A DNA stretch of 64,000 nucleotides from Chryseobacterium sp. ISL-6 (lineage in GTDB: Bacteria > Bacteroidota > Bacteroidia > Flavobacteriales > Weeksellaceae), in assembly GCF_018613715.1 (NCBI RefSeq), contig NZ_JAGGPT010000006.1, positions 682,001 to 746,000 of the forward strand, read 5' to 3'. Position numbers and translations under genes: made by a program. This document shows positions 18,391-27,015 of the stretch, piece after piece (the first letter of the stretch is position 1; every line of letters starts with the position of its first letter). The notes beneath the pieces are model-generated. The model was given only the letters and a program-made list of their open reading frames with translations, was not told the DNA's origin and did no database searches.

Positions 18391-18971
18391 GACTAAATAA
18401 TTTTAATGGTTAGTAAATAGTTTTTTATATATAATTGGGAGCCTTCAATAGCTCCTTCTATCATTGTTTTGATTTAAAGATGAAACAGTTTATTTATACT
18501 CTGGGAATATTCTTGTAATAAGTAAATGCGCCTAATTTTCACATTTAAATGAAATATTAACCATAAAATTAAATTGTATCGCATAAATATTACTTGAATT
18601 TCGATTGATTTTATTAATGTGTTATATCGGAATTTGTAATCACCGCCCCTATAACTTATTAACCTGCGGCCAAACAAAAAACGACATTGATAATTTTCCG
18701 GAGCGAAAACAACTAGGCAAATAACATGAAGTAAATCAGGCGATTGTAAAGTTAATTCGGCTTGGATGCTTTTACTTGTAAGAAGCCGCCTGTAAATTAA
18801 AGGAAGATTTGTACCAAGGAGATTTCTTGTAGAAACAAACAAGTTAATGTTATGTTGAATGGAATCGTTGCCTGGTATTATTTCTCATTGGTGAGAAATA
18901 AAATTAAAATACTTAAGTTGATTGATCTAACCCTCTTAGGGAATATTGATTATTCACTTAAACTAATTACC
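18391..18971. other. Intergenic region upstream of rteC
   Basis: About 580 bp in which I see no convincing gene. Open frames on both strands here lack any recognisable motif and have poor codon patterns. It probably contains the rteC promoter and lies near the left side of the conjugative element. Confidence 0.4.
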
Positions 18972-19805
18972 ATGTCACAACGAATTTACAGGGATGCGCT
19001 TTTGAGCATCTCTCAACAAGAGCAGAGAATCAGCTATGACAGCACACACGTCATTGATGAATCTTACCGCATGACGATGTTTCTCCGGGAACTGCTCTAC
19101 CAAATGAAAGAGCATGTATTGTCTAATGGATTTACGAACCGTTCTGAGGAAATCGAATTTTTCAGAAAAATTAAGCCACAGATATTAGGAAAGCTCATCT
19201 ACTATAATAAGCTTTACCGGGTCGAGACTTCGTGTCCTGTTTCAAGCGGAAAAATGCAACATAAGTATTATGGTGGTGAATTGCAGCAGCTAAAGCAGGA
19301 ATACAAGGAACATATTTGTAATTCTGATTTTTTTCGATATTATCGATCAGGTAGAACAGACTTGGATCACGAATACTTTGAACTTGGAAAGATTAATTTC
19401 AACGGTGGTTTAAACAGCTATGTGTTTGAAATAGATCCGCTTTTCTCAACTTATTATGACTATAAAGTATCACGAATTATAGCCAATGAGCTGATGTACG
19501 CTTATTTATTGTCCAAGATCACTCCTGATCACTTGGAGGCACAAACTAATGATAAAGATTTTTATTGGACGGATTCTAAAAATGCACTGATAGAGCTCAT
19601 ATACGCATTATATGCAGCAAGCAGCATTTCTGGAGGTAGAGTAAGTATCCGAAAAATAAGCGTTGTATTTCAGGTACTTTTCAGGATAAACCTTGGTGAT
19701 ATTCACCATGCCTATCACAGGATGAAAGTACGTAGTGGAAGCAGAACCACCTTTCTTGATCACCTTAAAGTTTCGATGGAGAAGTATATGGATAAGGATC
19801 TATAA
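18972..19805 (+). CDS. rteC: RteC-family regulator of ICE excision
   Basis: A 278-residue protein; the ATG at 18972 (MSQRIYRDAL) is preferred over an upstream ATG at 18852 because RteC proteins start with the helical region that includes ISYDSTHVIDESY. The family features are clear: LREL then QMKEHVL, a KIKPQILGKLIYYNK segment, and LNSYVFEIDPLFSTYYDYKV followed by the ANELMYAYL helix. In CTnDOT, RteC activates the excision operon by binding an inverted repeat upstream. Here it marks one flank of the element. RteA and RteB are not present in the window. Confidence 0.85.
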   Translation: MSQRIYRDALLSISQQEQRISYDSTHVIDESYRMTMFLRELLYQMKEHVLSNGFTNRSEEIEFFRKIKPQILGKLIYYNKLYRVETSCPVSSGKMQHKYYGGELQQLKQEYKEHICNSDFFRYYRSGRTDLDHEYFELGKINFNGGLNSYVFEIDPLFSTYYDYKVSRIIANELMYAYLLSKITPDHLEAQTNDKDFYWTDSKNALIELIYALYAASSISGGRVSIRKISVVFQVLFRINLGDIHHAYHRMKVRSGSRTTFLDHLKVSMEKYMDKDL

Positions 19806-19834
19806 TAAAAAATCTTTACCGGCAATCATTTATA

Positions 19835-19858
19835 ACCTTTATAACGCCGTATAAAGGT
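19835..19858. repeat. Inverted repeat ACCTTTAT-N8-ATAAAGGT downstream of rteC
   Basis: Two perfect 8-bp arms separated by 8 bases lie 30 bp beyond the rteC stop, in a 295-bp gap before the next reading frame. There is no T-tract, so it looks more like a protein-binding site than a terminator. In CTnDOT the RteC binding site is an inverted repeat upstream of the excision genes; this may be its counterpart. Confidence 0.4.
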
Positions 19859-20100
19859 AGGTACTCTTCGCTGCGTGATCGCCAGTTTTCCAACTTTCTG
19901 TTCTCCGCCCATGCCAGCCAATTGGCAAAAATCTTCCCTTTTTAAATAATTTTCGCTCAAAAAATATAAAGTGCAGGATTTGAGCATTTTATCCGACACT
20001 TAGTGAAATTTAAAAAATCTTATTTTTCCATTGGCAGGACCTTGGCTGCTGATCCCACACAGGTTTTCCAATTTTGTACTGTAACCATAAAAACTGTACA

Positions 20101-20337
20101 ATGAAAATCATCACGATTCAAAGCCAGGTCAGCCAGCAGTTCGGTGACAGGATCAAGGAGATATCTATCTATATAAAGAAACTTTCCTCCATGAGGTGTT
20201 GCTATCATACTATCGGGGCGGTGGTTAAAGATAAGTTGTGCGCGGATCACCTTCAAAGTTGTGATCGATATGCAAAGGGATGGTGGCCAAAGCAAGTACA
20301 GTGTTCCAAAAGACTAAAAAATAAAATAACCTCTTAA
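20101..20337 (+). pseudogene. Truncated HTH/excisionase-like gene of the ICE
   Basis: The first 28 residues from the ATG at 20101 (MKIITIQSQVSQQFGDRI then KEISIYIKK) match the start of the small helix-turn-helix proteins that lie upstream of similar genes in Bacteroidetes conjugative elements. The expected HTH segment with LKISxRTLQRLR is then absent and the frame ends in a basic, tryptophan- and cysteine-containing tail of no family. I read it as a gene that has lost its DNA-binding domain. It could also be a real small protein; confidence is limited. Confidence 0.4.
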
Positions 20338-20349
20338 CCTGACAGCACT

Positions 20350-20667
20350 ATGGAAATCGATAAAATGGAATTTAATTTCTGGATGAAGCGGATTATGGAA
20401 CGTTTCGATGTTCTTGGTGACCAGCTCAGCTCTAGTAATAAACAATTGAATGCGATAGATGGTGAAGAGCTGCTGGACAATCAGGAGGTATTACAAAAGC
20501 TAAAGATCAGCACCCGTTCTCTACAACGATACCGTTCCTCCGGTCAACTACCTTATTTTACCATCAGCGGAAAACTCTATTATAAACTTTCTGACGTTCA
20601 GCAGTTTATCAGGAGTAGCTTTTCTAGTTCTGTGGAGAGGTTATCAAAGACAAAGAGAGACAAGTAG
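20350..20667 (+). CDS. Helix-turn-helix (excisionase-type, HTH_17) protein
   Basis: A 105-residue protein. After a helical N-terminus (about 1-35), residues 38-90 carry a MerR/excisionase-like winged helix: LLDNQEVLQKLKISTRSLQRY, a SSGQLPYFTISGKLYY wing and the DVQQFIRS helix. Proteins like this accompany topB and DUF3945 genes in CTnDOT-type elements, where Xis2c/Xis2d-like factors act in excision and in switching on tra genes. The role here is inferred from position. Confidence 0.75.
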   Translation: MEIDKMEFNFWMKRIMERFDVLGDQLSSSNKQLNAIDGEELLDNQEVLQKLKISTRSLQRYRSSGQLPYFTISGKLYYKLSDVQQFIRSSFSSSVERLSKTKRDK

Positions 20668-20741
20668 GGCCTCTAAAAGACAATTAGGGTAAGTGGTTCG
20701 TACGGCTTATAGTTTTGGTAGCAAATATAAAATCACATATC

Positions 20742-22253
20742 ATGAGCGAATCACAACAGACTACACAAGAAACTCCTGACCAGCTATCAGATATTTTATT
20801 GGTTCTTAGTAAAGAAACCAAGAAGCTTGAGGCGGTAAAAGGAATTGGAGAAAATGGAGAACTGGAAACGGTTTCTCCCAATAAGAAAAATAAAAACCAG
20901 TTTATGAAGGTGGATAAGAATGGTGATATTTTTTCCAACTTCTTCACCAATTTCATAAGTCAGCTTAAAAATCCAAATTTTTCATTCTTCAAAGTTCCTG
21001 CAATTTCTGCTGACAAGGTCGCTTTTGAAATTGAGAAAGCTATTGCTCAACCAACTTCCGAAGGCGAGGCAATCTTGTCAAAATATAAAGTGACAGCTGA
21101 TCAACAGACGGAAAAGCTGGAACATCAAGAGCAACCCGAAAACGTATCACAAAATCAAAATACAATGGAAAATACACAAACAGCAACAACTGTGGCAACT
21201 CCGGCAACAGATGAATACCGGTATAAAGTGGAAGACATTGACTGGGAAACGATGTCCAATCTTGGATTGAGCCAAGAGAAACTTGAAAAGATGAAGATCC
21301 TGGACCCTTTGTTAAAAGGCTATAAAACTAATGACGTGGTTCCGATCAGCCTAAATTTAGGAACGGCAATCGCCCGGCTGGATGCAAGGTTATCACTACA
21401 GCAAAATAATGAAGGAAAAGTTGTTATGGCGATTCATGGCGTACGCAAAGAACCTAATCTTCAATTTTCATTCTTTGGACATGACTTTACAAGGGAAGAC
21501 AAGGATAATCTGCTTAAAACCGGAAATATGGGTCGTATTGTAGACCTCACTTATGCTAAAACAGGCGAGGTGGTGCCTTCCATAATCAGTGTTGATCACT
21601 TGACCAAAGAACTCATTGCGTATAGAGCGGAAAAGATCAAGGTGCCTGATGAGATTAAAGGCGTCAAACTTGATGAACATCAAAAACAACTCCTTATGGA
21701 AGGTAAACCACTTCATTTAGATGGAATGATTTCTACGAAAGGAAAACCATTTAGTGCTGATATGCAGTTCAGTGCTGACAAACGTTATGTAGAATTCCTC
21801 TTTGACAGAAGCGAAACTTACAAACAGACGCATGATGAAACTAATAAATCAATTCAGAGTGCAGCGCAAACGGGTGAACAAGAAGCGCCTACGGTTTTTA
21901 GAGACAAGAGGCTTAATGATGAACAATATCAAAAATTTAAAGACGGTCAAACCGTCTACGTGGATGGTCTTGTTAATAAAAAAGGAAAAGAATATCAGGG
22001 TTACATCTCTTTCAATAAAGAAACTGGCATGACTCATTTCGATTTTAAAAATCCCGACGTAATAAAAGATAAGATACAACCCAAAGAGGAAAACAAGGCT
22101 CAGGTGGCTCTCAATTCTGATGGAAAAACTAAGGAGTCAACCAAACCTAGCAATGAGCCCCTAACTTCAGCGCATACAACCCCAGAGAATAAGCAGCAGA
22201 AGAAGAAGAAAAACACTAAACCGCCTGCGAAATTCAAAGGCAGAAAAATATAA
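20742..22253 (+). CDS. DUF4099/DUF3945 domain protein of conjugative elements
   Basis: The ATG at 20742 gives MSESQQTTQE and a 503-residue protein. Residues about 20-150 and the middle GYKTNDVVPISLNLG then TAIARLDARLSL region correspond to DUF4099. The C-terminal half has repeated DUF3945 modules beginning KGVKLDEHQKQLLMEGKPLH and RLNDEQYQKFKDGQTVYVDG, each followed by a KGK-type strand. It ends in a very basic tail (KKKKNTKPPAKFKGRKI). The gene always sits just before topB in such elements; its function is unknown, DNA binding being plausible from the tail. Confidence 0.85.
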   Translation: MSESQQTTQETPDQLSDILLVLSKETKKLEAVKGIGENGELETVSPNKKNKNQFMKVDKNGDIFSNFFTNFISQLKNPNFSFFKVPAISADKVAFEIEKAIAQPTSEGEAILSKYKVTADQQTEKLEHQEQPENVSQNQNTMENTQTATTVATPATDEYRYKVEDIDWETMSNLGLSQEKLEKMKILDPLLKGYKTNDVVPISLNLGTAIARLDARLSLQQNNEGKVVMAIHGVRKEPNLQFSFFGHDFTREDKDNLLKTGNMGRIVDLTYAKTGEVVPSIISVDHLTKELIAYRAEKIKVPDEIKGVKLDEHQKQLLMEGKPLHLDGMISTKGKPFSADMQFSADKRYVEFLFDRSETYKQTHDETNKSIQSAAQTGEQEAPTVFRDKRLNDEQYQKFKDGQTVYVDGLVNKKGKEYQGYISFNKETGMTHFDFKNPDVIKDKIQPKEENKAQVALNSDGKTKESTKPSNEPLTSAHTTPENKQQKKKKNTKPPAKFKGRKI

Positions 22254-22271
22254 TCCTTTCCAGTATAAGAG

Positions 22272-22295
22272 AATGCCTGCATGCAGGCATTTTTT
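22272..22295 (+). terminator. Terminator between the DUF3945 gene and topB
   Basis: A perfect 20-bp palindrome, AATGCCTGCA / TGCAGGCATT, is followed by TTTTTT. It lies 18 bp after the stop of the DUF3945 gene and 30 bp before topB, so topB is either attenuated or has its own promoter. Confidence 0.75.
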
Positions 22296-22324
22296 ATGAT
22301 CAACCAATATAAAGAAGAAAAAAT

Positions 22325-24412
22325 ATGAAAGCAGTAATAGCAGAGAAGCCAAGCGTAGCAAGAGAGATTGCTGCTCTTTTGGGAGCTTATGAAAAAAAAG
22401 TTGGATTTCTGACAGGTAATGGATATGAGGTGACCTGGGCATTGGGACACTTGGTAGGACTTGGTATGCCTGAAGATTATGGAATTTCCGGATTTCAGAA
22501 GGAAGCTCTACCCCTATTGCCTGATCCATTTGTATTAACGGTGCGAAAAGTGAAAAAGGATAAAAAATATATCCCCGATACAGGTGCTTTAAAACAGTTA
22601 AAAGTAATAGAGCAGGTTATAAACCGGTGCGAAAGTATTATAGTTGCCACTGATGCCGGACGTGAGGGAGAATTAATTTTTCGTTATATATATGAATACC
22701 TGAACAGTAAAAAGCCATTCGAGCGACTGTGGATTAGTTCCTTGACGGAAAAAGCTATTAAACAGGGGCTTGACAGCCTTAAGCCAGGGAGAGATTTCGA
22801 CGGACTGTACGAGGCGGCCAAAGGCAGGAGCCGTGCCGATTGGTTGGTAGGAATCAATGCATCTCAAGCACTCAGTATTGCCGCAGGAAACGGTATCTAC
22901 TCGCTGGGAAGAGTGCAGACCCCAACCTTAGCGCTTATCTGTAAAAGGTACCATGAAAACAAAAATTTTAATATAAAACAGTATTGGCAGATTGAACTCG
23001 AACATCGGAAAGATCTTATCCAATTTAAAAGCCTATCCAACAACAGGTGGGACGACAGGAAAAAAGCAGGTGAGGTACTGCGGGCAATTGAACGAAATGG
23101 TTTGGCACTTGTAACAGCAGTAGACAGTAAAACTATTTCTGAGCAGCCTCCTCTATTATTTGATCTGACAGGACTACAGAAAGAAGCCAACAAAAAGTTG
23201 AATCTTTCGGCTGAGGAGACCTTAAATATTGCACAAAGCCTATATGAAAACAAATTCATTACATATCCGCGCACAGGAAGCAAATATATCCCTGAAGACT
23301 TATGGCTGGAAATTCCTAATCTGGTCAGGGCTTTGGATAACAACGATTTTTATAAAGATGCGGTTTCAAAATTGCATTGGGGTCGCTTTAATAAGCGGAT
23401 TGTTAATGATTTGAAAGTGACAGATCATCACGGTTTACTCATCACTGAAAAAATTCCTTCTTCCTTATCCCCAAAAGAAAGGTCGGTTTATGATATAATT
23501 GCCCTTCGTTTAGTGGAAGCTTTGTCTGGTTCTTGCATAAAAGAAATATCAGACATACAGCTGGAAGTTTTACATTGTTATTTTAGCATCAGAAACTGTA
23601 AAATTTTGGAACCAGGCTGGCGTGCCGTCAGAGGGAGCTTTACAGAAGATGACAGTGAACCCGTGCAAGATCTTCCTATACTGACCGTTGGTGAAGAAAT
23701 AAAGATAAAGAGTTCGCAAGTTTTGGAAAAAAAGACAGCGCCCCCTGTTTTATATACAGAAGCGGGATTATTATCTGCTATGGAGAATGCCGGCAGGGAG
23801 ATGGAGAACGAAGAAGAACGAAAAATTTTGCGCAATATAGGAATAGGAACACCGGCCACTAGAGCATCGATCATTGAAACCTTATTCAGCAGGGATTATA
23901 TTAGAAGAGAAAATAAATCAATCATCCCAACTCAAAAAGGCATGCAGGTTTATGACCTGGTAAAAGATAAAAAGATTGCTGATGCAGCGATGACAGCTGA
24001 GTGGGAATTGGCGCTGCAAAAGATTGAAAATGGTGAAGCTGATTCCGGAGCTTTTCAGAAAAAGATGGAGGGCTATTCAGTTAGTATTACCAGGGAATTA
24101 CTCGAAACTGCTATAGCTCAGGAAAATCTTCCTGAACTCGCCTGTCCTAAATGCAAAAAGCAGCCATTAATCATCCGGGATAAGATTGTGAAATGTCCTG
24201 ATGAGAGATGCCGTTGGGTTCAGTTTCGTAATATCTGTGGAGTCCAATTGAGCATAACAGATATAGAGAGCTTATTGAGTAAAGGTAAAACATCGTTGAT
24301 TAAGGGCATGAAAAGTAAAAACGGCAATAAGTTCGATGCATTAATTGTCTTGAAAGAAAATGCAGAAACCTCTTTTGAATTTGTGAACTCTAAACCAAGA
24401 AAAAAGAAATAA
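22325..24412 (+). CDS. topB: DNA topoisomerase III (type IA)
   Basis: A 695-residue enzyme that passes single DNA strands through transient breaks. The Toprim domain opens with MKAVIAEKPSVAREIA and has the metal site ATDAGREGELIFRY. The active-site tyrosine lies in FITYPRTGSKYIPED (about residue 313). Later motifs GIGTPATRASIIE and the DTAMTAEWE-like MTAEWELAL follow. A C-terminal zinc ribbon (CPKCKKQPL to CPDERC) is present. Chromosomal and ICE-borne TopB copies both exist; this one belongs to the ICE because of its DUF3945 and mob/tra neighbours. Its stop overlaps the start of the methylase gene by one base. Confidence 0.93.
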   Translation: MKAVIAEKPSVAREIAALLGAYEKKVGFLTGNGYEVTWALGHLVGLGMPEDYGISGFQKEALPLLPDPFVLTVRKVKKDKKYIPDTGALKQLKVIEQVINRCESIIVATDAGREGELIFRYIYEYLNSKKPFERLWISSLTEKAIKQGLDSLKPGRDFDGLYEAAKGRSRADWLVGINASQALSIAAGNGIYSLGRVQTPTLALICKRYHENKNFNIKQYWQIELEHRKDLIQFKSLSNNRWDDRKKAGEVLRAIERNGLALVTAVDSKTISEQPPLLFDLTGLQKEANKKLNLSAEETLNIAQSLYENKFITYPRTGSKYIPEDLWLEIPNLVRALDNNDFYKDAVSKLHWGRFNKRIVNDLKVTDHHGLLITEKIPSSLSPKERSVYDIIALRLVEALSGSCIKEISDIQLEVLHCYFSIRNCKILEPGWRAVRGSFTEDDSEPVQDLPILTVGEEIKIKSSQVLEKKTAPPVLYTEAGLLSAMENAGREMENEEERKILRNIGIGTPATRASIIETLFSRDYIRRENKSIIPTQKGMQVYDLVKDKKIADAAMTAEWELALQKIENGEADSGAFQKKMEGYSVSITRELLETAIAQENLPELACPKCKKQPLIIRDKIVKCPDERCRWVQFRNICGVQLSITDIESLLSKGKTSLIKGMKSKNGNKFDALIVLKENAETSFEFVNSKPRKKK

Positions 24413-25221
24413 TGGGCATCAAGACACCGCTTACTTATTATGGTGGAAAACAATTGCTTGTTCCAATTCTTCTTCCACTTATTCCTATCCATGAGACCTA
24501 CGTAGAGCCGTTTGTTGGGGGTGGTGCATTATTTTGGGCCAAAGCACCTTCCAAATTAGAGATAATCAATGATACCAACAGGGAACTGATCAATTTTTAC
24601 GAAATGGTACAAAACGAATTTGTTAGCCTTGAAAAGATAATACGGATCAGTCTTCACAGCAGATCGCTGTATAATGATGCTATGGTCATTTATAATAATC
24701 CGCATATGTTTAGTAGGATCAAACGTGCATGGGCAGTTTGGATATTGGCTTCTCAATCATTTAGTGGCAAACTCAATGGTGGATAGGGATACGATAAGAC
24801 AACCACCACCACTGCTGTTAAAATCTTAAAAAAAAGAGACAATTTTACAGATGATTATGCAATACGACTTCAATCTGTTCAAATAGAGTGTACAGATGCA
24901 TTACGGGTACTCCGGGATCATGTTAAAGCATTTCATTATTGTGATCCGCCCTACTACAACTCTAATTGCGGGCATTATGATGGATATACCCAGGACGATT
25001 TTAAGGCTCTTTTAGAAACATTGGAAGTGATGCAAGGAAAGTTTTTATTAAGTAGCTATCCCAGTGACTTACTGAACTACTATACTAAGAAAAACGGATG
25101 GTTCAGTAAACATCTTGAAAAAAAAGTGAGTGTCTCTGCCGGCTTGGGTGTGAAGGGGAAAAGAAAAATTGAAGTCCTTACAGGCACCTATAATTTGAAT
25201 GATTCTGGCTATAAAGGATAG
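24412..25221 (+). pseudogene. D12-class DNA adenine methylase with one in-frame stop
   Basis: Frame from 24412 to 25221 encodes 269 residues of an N6-adenine methyltransferase (Dam/D12 class): substrate-start motif TPLTYYGGKQ, SAM motif VEPFVGGGALF and catalytic DPPYYNSNCGHY. A single TAG at 24784-24786 interrupts it in LNGG-stop-GYDKTTTT, where relatives have tryptophan (TGG). Everything else stays in frame. The first piece (124 residues) has the SAM motif but lacks DPPY, so the product is inactive unless the stop is read through. Methylases at this spot in ICEs probably protect incoming DNA. Confidence 0.85.
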
Positions 25222-25250
25222 AAATATTCAATATGCCCGATAATCGATAA

Positions 25251-25278
25251 TAAACTCCTGAATTAATTCAGGAGTTTA
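25251..25278. terminator. Bidirectional terminator between methylase and H1-like gene
   Basis: A perfect 28-bp palindrome (TAAACTCCTGAATT / AATTCAGGAGTTTA) followed by TTTTTACTTTTT on the plus strand. It lies between two convergent genes and can end both. Confidence 0.8.
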
Positions 25279-25281
25279 TTT

Positions 25282-25458
25282 TTACTTTTTAGCTTCTGAA
25301 ACAGAAACTTTTCTGAAGTCTTTGAATAATTTACTTAGCTCCAAAGCTGATTTACGGGCTCTTGTACCTGCCGCTTTGTTTCCTTTTTCAACTTGAAGTC
25401 CAGCATCTGTTGTAAACGATTCAAACTCTGCATTGATCTTTTCGATAAGTTCTTTCAT
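25282..25458 (-). CDS. Histone H1-like small basic protein
   Basis: A 58-residue protein, MKELIEKINAEFESFTTDAG at the start, then GNKAAGTRARKSALELSKLF and a basic end. This matches the short histone H1-like (Hc1-type) proteins of Bacteroidota, which bind DNA non-specifically and are often near topB on mobile elements. It begins with ATG at 25458, ends at TAA 25282-25284, and shares the palindromic terminator with the methylase gene. A nucleoid or silencing role on the element is inferred. Confidence 0.8.
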   Translation of the reverse strand: MKELIEKINAEFESFTTDAGLQVEKGNKAAGTRARKSALELSKLFKDFRKVSVSEAKK

Positions 25459-25614
25459 GATCTTTTCTTTTAAAAAATTGAGATGTAAAAATAGACTTTA
25501 ATTTTTAATTACGTTGAAAAAGAGTGCCAAAAAAGGCCAGTTAAAGACTTTTGGTTCCAAAAGCTGCACCCTTCTTTATACGTGGATTAACTTCCGAATC
25601 CACAAAAATATGAT

Positions 25615-25911
25615 ATGAATTTAGCAGCAAAAGACCTCTCGTACTTCACGTTGAGATTACAAGAATTACTAAGGATCAGTTTCCCTGAATTATCTGGGGA
25701 TGTAATTTTTATTAGACGTCGCTATCAGTTTGCACTCAATGCTTATGAAGGGGCTTTCATGGCCGGTAACCGCATTGAACAATGCAATGAAATCGCCGAA
25801 TATATTTTATTTGAAAATCTACATTTTTCCAAATTTGATATTGTTTTCAAGGTAGTATGCAATGAGTTTTATACGATCATGGCAGATGAGACCCCCGCAT
25901 TCCGCAATTAA
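25615..25911 (+). CDS. DUF1896 family protein
   Basis: A 98-residue protein with the pattern of DUF1896: LSYFTLRLQELLRISFPEL near the start, then RRRYQFALNAYEGAF and EIAEYILFENLHFSKFD. Members are found almost only in Bacteroidetes conjugative transposons, between topB and the tra/mob genes. No enzymatic motif is visible and the function is unknown. It is flanked by an H1-like gene on the other strand and a TetR gene downstream. Confidence 0.8.
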   Translation: MNLAAKDLSYFTLRLQELLRISFPELSGDVIFIRRRYQFALNAYEGAFMAGNRIEQCNEIAEYILFENLHFSKFDIVFKVVCNEFYTIMADETPAFRN

Positions 25912-26041
25912 ACTGCCGCTCCATTCCGCTTTCACTGAAATACGGAACATATTATAATTTGTAGAAAAATTAGTGCAATAAAAAGTTGAAAATCTTTGAA
26001 TAGCAAGGGAAAAATGGCAAATTGCCTCTATAAATTGTTTA

Positions 26042-26677
26042 ATGATGACCAGAAAAACCCCAAGTGGGCCTGTTAGGGATAAAGAGCGAACTAAATTGAA
26101 GCTGTTAAGCTCGGTAGGCAGCATCTTAAAAAAAGAGGGATTTATGGGGTTAAATGTTAGCAATGTAGCTAAAAAAGCAGATGTTAACCGGAAATTGATC
26201 TATGAGTATTTTGGCACAATGGAGAACCTGGTTAAAGAATACTTGAACAAGAGGGACTATTGGCAGGTAAACCTGGATCAGCTCAACGAAATTATTGAAG
26301 AGAGTAAAAAAGATTTTGGTCAGCAAACAGCCTACGCACTTTTGGAGAAGCAGTTTGATGGCTTAATGGCTAACGAGGAGATGCGAAAGATTATTCATTG
26401 GGGTCTGAGTGAGGATTTGAAGCCACTTAGGGAATTAAATAAGGAGCGAGAAATATTTGGTGAGGAATTCTTTAGCAAAATCACGGATGAGCATTTTAAA
26501 GATAAAGACAAAAATCTCAGAGCTATAGAAGGAATTCTTGTTAGTGGTATTTACTATCTTATACTGCAGGCCAAAATGAGTGGCGAAACGATGTGCGGCA
26601 TTGATATTAATACATTGGAAGGCGCAGCTGAAATAAAGAAAACCCTTAAACAAATCATAGATTGGGCGTATTCGTAG
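26042..26677 (+). CDS. TetR/AcrR-family transcriptional regulator
   Basis: A 211-residue protein. The N-terminal HTH (residues about 15-65) reads LKLLSSVGSILKKEGFMGLN, then VSNVAKKADVNRKLIYEYFG, the typical TetR recognition helix with YEYFG. The remaining residues form an all-helical ligand/dimer domain unlike any I can name. It is probably a member of the TetR group commonly carried by Bacteroidetes ICEs. No obvious palindrome overlaps its promoter. Its target may be the cargo operon that follows. Confidence 0.8.
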   Translation: MMTRKTPSGPVRDKERTKLKLLSSVGSILKKEGFMGLNVSNVAKKADVNRKLIYEYFGTMENLVKEYLNKRDYWQVNLDQLNEIIEESKKDFGQQTAYALLEKQFDGLMANEEMRKIIHWGLSEDLKPLRELNKEREIFGEEFFSKITDEHFKDKDKNLRAIEGILVSGIYYLILQAKMSGETMCGIDINTLEGAAEIKKTLKQIIDWAYS

Positions 26678-26740
26678 ATAGATTTTAAATGATCAATTTG
26701 ATAGATTCAATTTAGATCTTTTATATCCCATTGGATTCCT

Positions 26741-26772
26741 TTTGTCTTCGATACATACTTTTTGTATATTTG
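26741..26772 (+). promoter_or_regulatory. Bacteroidetes-type promoter TTTG-N20-TATATTTG
   Basis: TTTG at 26741-26744 and TATATTTG at 26765-26772 match the -33 and -7 (TAnnTTTG) elements with 20-base spacing. It points towards the glycosyltransferase gene 240 bp downstream. Transcription should begin near 26780, just before a hairpin. Confidence 0.6.
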
Positions 26773-26812
26773 CTGTTGATCTCATTTAAATGATCATGGT
26801 TATTAGTTATTG

Positions 26813-26834
26813 ATCCTTGGCACTAGCCAAGGAT
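26813..26834 (+). terminator. Hairpin in the leader before the glycosyltransferase gene (possible attenuator)
   Basis: A 9-bp stem ATCCTTGGC/GCCAAGGAT with loop ACTA is followed by TTTATGTTT. It lies about 35 bases after the predicted start of transcription and 180 bases before the gene, so it could be an early terminator (attenuator) or yield a short RNA. The 338-bp gap 26678-27015 otherwise contains only a 34-codon open frame at 26896-27000 of unknown status. Confidence 0.5.
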
Positions 26835-27015
26835 TTTATGTTTAAATAAACTAACACTCTTACGGTTTAAAATTTGCTTTCTGTCAAATTCGATCATGAA
26901 GAAATTTATTATGGATTCCGATTACAAGTATAATTCCATATTCGAAATTATCGACAGGTTCTTTCGAAATTCATTTCAAATAACTAGTTTCAGAACTTAA
27001 CTTAGTTAGATCATT

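Noticed and set aside
18474..18842. 122-codon open frame on the minus strand upstream of rteC
   Set aside because: No family pattern, odd residue mix and position inside the promoter side of rteC; judged a chance frame.
20020..20295. 91-codon minus-strand frame overlapping the truncated HTH gene
   Set aside because: Opposite strand to the ICE genes, no recognisable motif, and the plus strand carries the family-like start MKIITIQSQ.
26896..27000. 34-codon open frame in the leader before the GT-C gene
   Set aside because: Too short to support as a gene; kept only as part of the attenuation idea.
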